From: Pseudomonas orientalis
Lineage (GTDB): Bacteria > Pseudomonadota > Gammaproteobacteria > Pseudomonadales > Pseudomonadaceae
Length of the DNA: 64,000 nucleotides
Direction: 5' to 3'
Assembly (NCBI RefSeq): GCF_002934065.1
Contig: NZ_CP018049.1
Span: 5,702,501 to 5,766,500, forward strand
Position 1 is the first letter of the stretch; each line of letters begins with the position of its first letter. Shown in pieces: positions 59,328 to 64,000 of the stretch. Below the pieces are notes generated by a model that was given only the letters and a program-made list of their open reading frames with translations, was not told where the DNA came from and did not search any database. Both the position numbers and the translations under genes were made by a program.

Positions 59328-60575
59328 ATGGACGCTTTTAACTACCGGGACGGCGAGCTGTTCGCGGAAGGCGTGGCGCTGTCCGCGATTGCCCAGCGCT
59401 TTGGTACCCCGACCTATGTGTATTCGCGCGCCCATATCGAAGCGCAATACCGCTCGTTCACCGACTCGCTCGAAGGCGTGCCGCATCTGGTGTGCTACGC
59501 GGTCAAAGCCAACTCCAACCTGGGCGTGCTCAATGTCCTGGCGCGCCTTGGCGCCGGTTTCGACATTGTGTCCCGTGGCGAGCTGGAACGGGTGTTAGCC
59601 GCTGGCGGCCAGGCCGACAAGATCGTGTTCTCCGGCGTCGGCAAGAGCCGCGAAGACATGCGTCGCGCCCTGGAAGTGGGCGTGCATTGCTTCAACATCG
59701 AGTCCACCGACGAACTGGAGCGCCTGCAGGTCGTGGCCGCCGAGATGGGCGTTCGCGCGCCGATCTCCCTGCGCGTCAACCCGGACGTCGACGCCGGCAC
59801 TCACCCGTACATTTCCACCGGTCTCAAAGAGAACAAGTTCGGCATCGCCATCGCCGACGCCGAAGACGTGTACATCCGCGCCGCGCAATTGCCGAACCTG
59901 GACGTGCTGGGCGTCGATTGCCATATCGGCTCGCAACTGACCACCCTGCCGCCGTTCCTGGATGCCCTCGACCGCCTGCTGGCGCTGATCGACCGCCTGG
60001 GCGACTGCGGCATCTACCTGCATCACATCGATCTCGGTGGGGGTGTGGGCGTGCGTTATCGCGATGAAGAGCCGCCGCTGATTGCCGACTACATCAAGGC
60101 CGTGCGCGAGCGTATCGAAGGGCGCGACCTGACGCTGATGTTCGAGCCGGGCCGCTATATCGTCGCCAACGCCGGCGTGCTGCTGACCCAGGTCGAGTAC
60201 CTCAAGCACACCGAGCACAAGGACTTCGCCATCGTCGACGCGGCGATGAACGACCTGATCCGCCCGGCGCTGTACCAGGCCTGGATGAACGTCACGGCAG
60301 TGACGCCGCGCCACAGCCAGGCGCGCGCGTACGACATTGTCGGCCCGATCTGTGAGACCGGCGACTTCCTGGCCAAGGATCGTCAACTGGCCCTGGAAGA
60401 AGGTGACCTGCTGGCCGTGCATTCGGCCGGTGCCTATGGGTTTGTCATGAGTTCCAACTACAACACTCGCGGCCGCGCCGCAGAGGTGCTGGTGGACGGT
60501 GATCAAGCGTTTGAAGTGCGTCGCCGCGAGACGGTAGCCGAGTTGTATGCTGGCGAAAGCCCGCTGCCGGAGTAA
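59328..60575 (+). CDS. lysA: Diaminopimelate decarboxylase LysA
   Basis: 415 residues. Last step of lysine synthesis, PLP-dependent alanine-racemase-like fold. PLP lysine K60 (YAVKANSN), the GGG-type glycine loop in HIDLGGGVGVRY, and the CETGDFLAKDRQL segment (with the catalytic Cys from the partner subunit). GRGA-type C-terminus (SSNYNTRGRAAEVLVDG). Normal length. Operon with dapF and downstream genes. Confidence 0.97.
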   Translation: MDAFNYRDGELFAEGVALSAIAQRFGTPTYVYSRAHIEAQYRSFTDSLEGVPHLVCYAVKANSNLGVLNVLARLGAGFDIVSRGELERVLAAGGQADKIVFSGVGKSREDMRRALEVGVHCFNIESTDELERLQVVAAEMGVRAPISLRVNPDVDAGTHPYISTGLKENKFGIAIADAEDVYIRAAQLPNLDVLGVDCHIGSQLTTLPPFLDALDRLLALIDRLGDCGIYLHHIDLGGGVGVRYRDEEPPLIADYIKAVRERIEGRDLTLMFEPGRYIVANAGVLLTQVEYLKHTEHKDFAIVDAAMNDLIRPALYQAWMNVTAVTPRHSQARAYDIVGPICETGDFLAKDRQLALEEGDLLAVHSAGAYGFVMSSNYNTRGRAAEVLVDGDQAFEVRRRETVAELYAGESPLPE

Positions 60576-60578
60576 GCC

Positions 60579-61409
60579 ATGCTGCTGCGTTTTACCAAGA
60601 TGCACGGGCTGGGCAATGACTTCATGGTTCTCGACCTGGTCAGCCAGCACGCGCACATCCTGCCCAAGCACGCCAAACAATGGGGCGACCGCCATACCGG
60701 TATCGGCTTCGACCAACTGCTGCTGGTGGAAGCGCCGACCAACCCGGAGGTGGACTTCCGTTATCGGATCTTCAACTCCGACGGCTCCGAAGTGGAACAG
60801 TGCGGCAACGGTGCGCGCTGCTTCGCGCGCTTTGTGCTGGACAAGCGTTTGACCGCCAAGCGCCAGATTCGCGTCGAAACCAAGGGCGGCGTGATCGAAC
60901 TGGATGTGCGCAGTGACGGCCAGATCAGCGTCAACATGGGCGCGCCACGCCTGGTGCCGGCGGACATTCCGTTCCAGGCGCCCGAGCAGGCCCTCAGTTA
61001 TGCGCTGGACGTGGACGGCAACACGGTCGATATCGCCGCTGTGTCCATGGGCAACCCCCATGCGGTGCTGCGCGTCAACGACATCAACAATGCTCCCGTG
61101 CACGAACTGGGGCCGAAGATCGAACATCACCCGCGCTTTCCGGCGCGGGTCAACGTGGGCTTCCTGCAGGTGATCGACCGTTCCCGCGCGCAATTGCGTG
61201 TGTGGGAACGCGGCGCCGGCGAAACCCAGGCCTGCGGCACCGGCGCCTGCGCCGCTGCCGTGGCCGCGATCAGCCAGGGGTGGATGGATTCGCCGCTGCT
61301 GATCGACCTGCCGGGTGGACGCTTGTCCATCGAATGGGCAGGCCCCGGCCACCCGGTGATGATGACCGGGCCGGCCACGCGTGTATACGAAGGACAGGTC
61401 CGTCTATGA
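60579..61409 (+). CDS. dapF: Diaminopimelate epimerase DapF
   Basis: 276 residues. Racemises LL-DAP to meso-DAP for lysine and peptidoglycan. Catalytic cysteines C75 (EQCGNGARCFARF) and C219 (ETQACGTGACAAA). N-terminus KMHGLGNDF and substrate residue patterns are typical. Three bases after the lysA stop. Confidence 0.97.
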   Translation: MLLRFTKMHGLGNDFMVLDLVSQHAHILPKHAKQWGDRHTGIGFDQLLLVEAPTNPEVDFRYRIFNSDGSEVEQCGNGARCFARFVLDKRLTAKRQIRVETKGGVIELDVRSDGQISVNMGAPRLVPADIPFQAPEQALSYALDVDGNTVDIAAVSMGNPHAVLRVNDINNAPVHELGPKIEHHPRFPARVNVGFLQVIDRSRAQLRVWERGAGETQACGTGACAAAVAAISQGWMDSPLLIDLPGGRLSIEWAGPGHPVMMTGPATRVYEGQVRL

Positions 61410-61422
61410 GTGAGCCAAGCCA

Positions 61423-62139
61423 ATGACCGATAAGCCTCAAGTACCCGCCCCCGTCACCTCAAGTGAAAGCCTGGAGGCCGCTGCGGTTGCGGCGTACCTT
61501 GAGGCTCATCCGGACTTCTTCGTCGAGCACGAAGAATTGCTCCCGGCCTTGCGCATCCCTCACCAACGCGGCGATACCGTGTCGTTGGTGGAGCGGCAGA
61601 TGAAGATCCTGCGCGAGCGCAATATCGAAATGCGCCACCGCCTTTCGCACCTGATGGACGTCGCTCGCGACAATGATCGCCTGTTCGAAAAGACCCGTCG
61701 CCTGATCCTGACTTTGATGGACGCCGCCAGCCTGGAAGAAACCGTGATGGCAGTGGAAGACAGCCTGCGCCAGGACTTCCAGGTGCCATTTGTCAGCCTC
61801 ATCCTGTTCAGCGACAACCCGATGCCGGTGGGTCGCTGGGTCAGCGGTGGCGAAGCACAGACCGCTATCGGCGGCCTGCTTTCGGAAGGCAAGACCATCA
61901 GCGGTACGCTGCGCGAGCATGAACTGGATTTCCTGTTCGGCGCCGAACAGCGCAAACAGATCTGCTCTACCGCCGTGGTTGCCCTCAGCCACCAAGGCCT
62001 GCACGGCGTACTGGCCATCGCCAGCCGTGATCCGGCGCACTATAAAAGCTCGGTGGGCACCCTGTTCCTGACCTATATCGCCGAAGTGCTGGGCCGCGTC
62101 CTGCCGCGTTTCACCACTGCCCTGCGCGCGGTGCGCTAG
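61423..62139 (+). CDS. DUF484-family protein
   Basis: 238 residues. N-terminal helical part (YLEAHPDFFVEHEELLPALRIPH), a linker coiled coil (RQMKILRERNIEMRHRLSHLM) and a GAF-like C-terminal domain. Stands between dapF and xerC in many gamma-proteobacteria. Function unknown; no catalytic motif. Tandem, 13 bases after dapF. Confidence 0.93.
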   Translation: MTDKPQVPAPVTSSESLEAAAVAAYLEAHPDFFVEHEELLPALRIPHQRGDTVSLVERQMKILRERNIEMRHRLSHLMDVARDNDRLFEKTRRLILTLMDAASLEETVMAVEDSLRQDFQVPFVSLILFSDNPMPVGRWVSGGEAQTAIGGLLSEGKTISGTLREHELDFLFGAEQRKQICSTAVVALSHQGLHGVLAIASRDPAHYKSSVGTLFLTYIAEVLGRVLPRFTTALRAVR

Positions 62140-62141
62140 CC

Positions 62142-63041
62142 ATGGAACGGCAACTGGACGCTTACTGCGCTCACCTGCGCAACGAGCGCCAGGTGTCGCC
62201 TCATACCCTGCAAGCCTACCGGCGGGACTTGAACAAGGTCCTGGCCTATTGCGAAAAACAGCAGGTTGCCAGCTGGAAAGCCCTGGATATCCAGGGCCTG
62301 CGCAGCCTGGTCGCACGGCTGCACCAGCAAGGCCAGTCCTCGCGCAGCCTGTCGCGCCTGCTGTCAGCGGTGCGCGGCCTCTATCACTACCTCAACCGCG
62401 AGGGCCTGTGCGACCACGACCCGGCCAACGGCCTGTCGCCGCCCAAAGGCGAGCGACGCCTGCCCAAGACCCTGGACACCGACCGCGCCCTGCAACTGCT
62501 GGATGGCGCAATCGAGGATGACTTCCTTGCCCATCGCGACCAGGCGATCCTCGAACTGTTCTACTCCTCGGGCCTGCGCCTGTCGGAGCTGACCGGACTG
62601 AATCTTGAGCAACTGGACCTGGCCGATGGGCTGGTGCAGGTGCTGGGTAAAGGCAGCAAGACGCGCGTGCTGCCCGTCGGCAGGAAGGCTCGCGAAGCCC
62701 TGCAGCTGTGGCTGCCGTTACGGGCGCTGGCCAATCCGAAAGACGACGCGGTATTCATCAGCCAACAAGGTCGACGCCTGGGGCCACGGGCCATTCAGCT
62801 GCGCGTGAAGGCCGCCGGCGAACGTGAACTGGGGCAAAACCTGCACCCGCATATGCTCAGGCACTCTTTTGCCAGCCATATGCTGGAGTCATCCCAGGAC
62901 CTGCGCGCGGTCCAGGAGCTGCTCGGCCACGCCGATATCAAGACCACGCAAATCTACACCCACCTCGACTTCCAGCACCTGGCAACGGTGTACGACAGCG
63001 CCCATCCACGGGCCAAACGCATCAAGGGCGGCGACTCATGA
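62142..63041 (+). CDS. xerC: Tyrosine recombinase XerC
   Basis: 299 residues. Chromosome dimer resolution at dif with XerD. Catalytic residues R146 (SSGLRLSEL), K170 (LGKGSKTR), H237, R240 (HPHMLRHSFASH), H263 (LLGHADIKTTQ) and nucleophile Y272 (IYTHLDF). N-terminal core-binding domain present (QVSPHTLQAYRRDL). Cotranscribed with DUF484 and the HAD gene, which starts in its last codons (ATGA). Confidence 0.97.
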   Translation: MERQLDAYCAHLRNERQVSPHTLQAYRRDLNKVLAYCEKQQVASWKALDIQGLRSLVARLHQQGQSSRSLSRLLSAVRGLYHYLNREGLCDHDPANGLSPPKGERRLPKTLDTDRALQLLDGAIEDDFLAHRDQAILELFYSSGLRLSELTGLNLEQLDLADGLVQVLGKGSKTRVLPVGRKAREALQLWLPLRALANPKDDAVFISQQGRRLGPRAIQLRVKAAGERELGQNLHPHMLRHSFASHMLESSQDLRAVQELLGHADIKTTQIYTHLDFQHLATVYDSAHPRAKRIKGGDS

Positions 63042-63733
63042 GCATCAAGCTGATCACCTTCGACCTGGACGACACGCTCTGGGACAACGTACCTGTCATC
63101 ATCAGTGCCGAAGCGTCAATGCGCGAGTGGTTGGCGGTCAACGCATCCAAGGTCGGCGACTTGCCCCTGGAGCATTTCGTCAGCCTGCGCCAACAGGTAC
63201 TGCAGCGTCATCCTGAACTCAAACACCGCATCAGCGTCCTGCGCCATCGCGTATTGCTGCATGCGTTCGAAGAGGCCGGCTATCCGCAGCCCGAAGCGAC
63301 CGAGATGGCCGATGTGTGTTTTGAGGCGTTCATTCATGCACGGCACCAGCTCACGGTCTTTCCCGAAGCCGAACCCATGCTCAAAGCGCTACGCCAGCAC
63401 TTCCTCCTGGGGGTGATCACCAACGGCAATGCCGACGTACAACGCGTAGGCCTGGCCGACTACTTCCACTTTGCCCTGCGCGCTGAAGACATCGGTATCG
63501 CCAAGCCGGATGCGCGGTTGTTTGAAGAAGCGTTGCAGCGCGGCGGCGTGGACGCCAGTGCGGCGGTGCATGTGGGCGATCATCCCGGGGATGACATCGC
63601 CGGCGCGCAGCAGGCGGGGTTACGGGCGGTGTGGTTTAACCCGACAGGCAAGGCGTGGGAAGCGCCAAAGCGTCCGGATGCAGAGATTCGCAGCCTGACG
63701 GAGTTGCCGGCATTGCTGCGCGGTTGGCAGTAA
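63038..63733 (+). CDS. HAD-superfamily hydrolase
   Basis: 231 residues. HAD motif I FDLDDTLWDN (D9 nucleophile and D11), motif II VITNGN, motif III around KPDARLF and motif IV GDHPGDDIAGAQQAG. Subfamily IA, with a helical cap. Substrate unknown; phosphatase for a small phosphorylated compound is likely, E. coli YigB (flavin phosphatase) is the counterpart next to xerC. Overlaps xerC by 4 bases. Followed at once by a REPIN. Confidence 0.93.
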   Translation: MSIKLITFDLDDTLWDNVPVIISAEASMREWLAVNASKVGDLPLEHFVSLRQQVLQRHPELKHRISVLRHRVLLHAFEEAGYPQPEATEMADVCFEAFIHARHQLTVFPEAEPMLKALRQHFLLGVITNGNADVQRVGLADYFHFALRAEDIGIAKPDARLFEEALQRGGVDASAAVHVGDHPGDDIAGAQQAGLRAVWFNPTGKAWEAPKRPDAEIRSLTELPALLRGWQ

Positions 63734-63740
63734 CACTGGA

Positions 63741-63846
63741 GATCCCAATGTGGGAGGGGGCTTGCCCCCGATTGCGCTGGATCAGCTAATACATCTGGTG
63801 GCTGACACACTGCTATCGGGGGCAAGCCCCCTCCCACATTGGGATC
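63741..63846. repeat. REPIN, family 1, with perfect 32-bp arms
   Basis: GATCCCAATGTGGGAGGGGG...CCCGAT (63741-63772) and its exact reverse complement at 63815-63846, around a 42-base spacer. The most perfect REPIN of the window. Between the convergent HAD and sutA-like genes. Confidence 0.94.
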
Positions 63847-63878
63847 ACCACAAGGGCTTGAACAAATCACCAGGCATG

Positions 63879-63910
63879 AAAAAACCCGCAGCGACGGCGG
63901 GCTTCTTCTT
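63879..63910 (-). terminator. Terminator for the leftward gene at the right edge
   Basis: Stem CCCGC / GCGGG with a 7-base loop; on the minus strand followed by a run of six T. About 20 bases beyond the sutA-like stop codon. Confidence 0.7.
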
Positions 63911-63928
63911 ACAAGCAGTCAGCTGACC

Positions 63929-64000
63929 TCAGATGGGACGGCTGCCGTACTTGTTATCCGGCTTCTTCGGTGGATCCGCAACCACATTGGGCTCGACCTC
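63929..64000 (-). CDS. sutA: SutA-like RNA polymerase-binding protein, C-terminal end only
   Basis: Last 23 residues and stop: EVEPNVVADPPKKPDNKYGSRPI with TGA at 63929-63931. This C-terminus matches, from memory, SutA of P. aeruginosa (a small acidic protein that binds RNA polymerase and supports expression in slow growth), including the ending KYGSRPI. The rest, including the acidic N-terminal part, is outside the window, so the call rests on a short segment. Confidence 0.7.
   Translation of the reverse strand, partial: EVEPNVVADPPKKPDNKYGSRPI

Overview
This 64 kb window is chromosomal DNA of a Pseudomonas, most likely of the P. fluorescens group. The evidence is the high G+C content, the gene order pepP-ubiH, zapA-6S RNA-ygfA, rho-trxA-(ppx/ppk)-hemB, algP-algQ-hemYXDC-algR-argH and cyaA-rnk-cyaY-lptM-lysA-dapF-xerC (remembered as the P. 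aeruginosa order), and several REP/REPIN repeats built on the palindromes GTGGGAGGGGGCTTGCCCCC and GTAGGAGCGAGC that are typical of fluorescent pseudomonads. Almost all of it is core genome.

Layout. 1-3.4 kb: ubiquinone hydroxylase ubiH, proline aminopeptidase pepP and a YgfB-family protein (minus strand). 3.5-5 kb: a coiled-coil protein, zapA, 6S RNA and 5-formyl-THF cyclo-ligase. 5-9.5 kb: small conserved genes, a quinone oxidoreductase, glycerol-3-phosphate transporter glpT with two candidate GlpR operators, and chaC. 9.5-12.8 kb: a TonB-dependent receptor and a small exported protein, probably accessory. 12.9-19.3 kb: a ferredoxin-type reductase, ubiD, an O-antigen-acetylase-type acyltransferase, rho, trxA. 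19.4-27.8 kb: an accessory block between trxA and ppx, made of a FadR-type regulator with a divergent polar amino-acid ABC transporter (four genes) and a chaperone-usher fimbrial operon (four genes). 28-39 kb: ppx, ppk, hemB, dedA, a sterol-desaturase-like enzyme, elbB, a YaiI-family protein, a cytochrome c-FTR1 iron permease fusion, a LysE exporter. 39-52.8 kb: mscS-like channel, ABC-F ATPase, the lysine/alanine/proline repeat protein AlgP, an FKBP isomerase, AlgQ/Rsd, DsbH, hemY-hemX-hemD-hemC-algR and argH. 52.8-53.4 kb: a repeat-rich stretch. 53.4-64 kb: GST, small proteins, cyaA, rnk, cyaY, and the operon lptM-lysA-dapF-DUF484-xerC-HAD. The window opens inside a DUF4442 gene and closes inside what looks like sutA.

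Functional themes: tetrapyrrole synthesis (hemB, hemC, hemD, hemX, hemY), ubiquinone synthesis (ubiH, ubiD), polyphosphate turnover (ppx, ppk), global transcription control (6S RNA, Rho, AlgQ/Rsd, AlgR, AlgP, SutA, cAMP from CyaA) and envelope functions.

I see no CRISPR array, tRNA, rRNA, prophage or transposase, and no clear defence or biosynthetic system that would be new. The least ordinary features are: a REPIN between argH and a GST gene that is split by a ~511-bp element with near-perfect terminal inverted repeats, a 10-bp flanking direct repeat and an internal three-way-junction fold; a REPIN carrying a REP palindrome of a second family; a PapD-like chaperone that appears to lack both invariant subunit-anchoring residues; a 14-unit 39-bp coding repeat in algP with a 117-bp higher-order period; and the absence of algZ next to algR.
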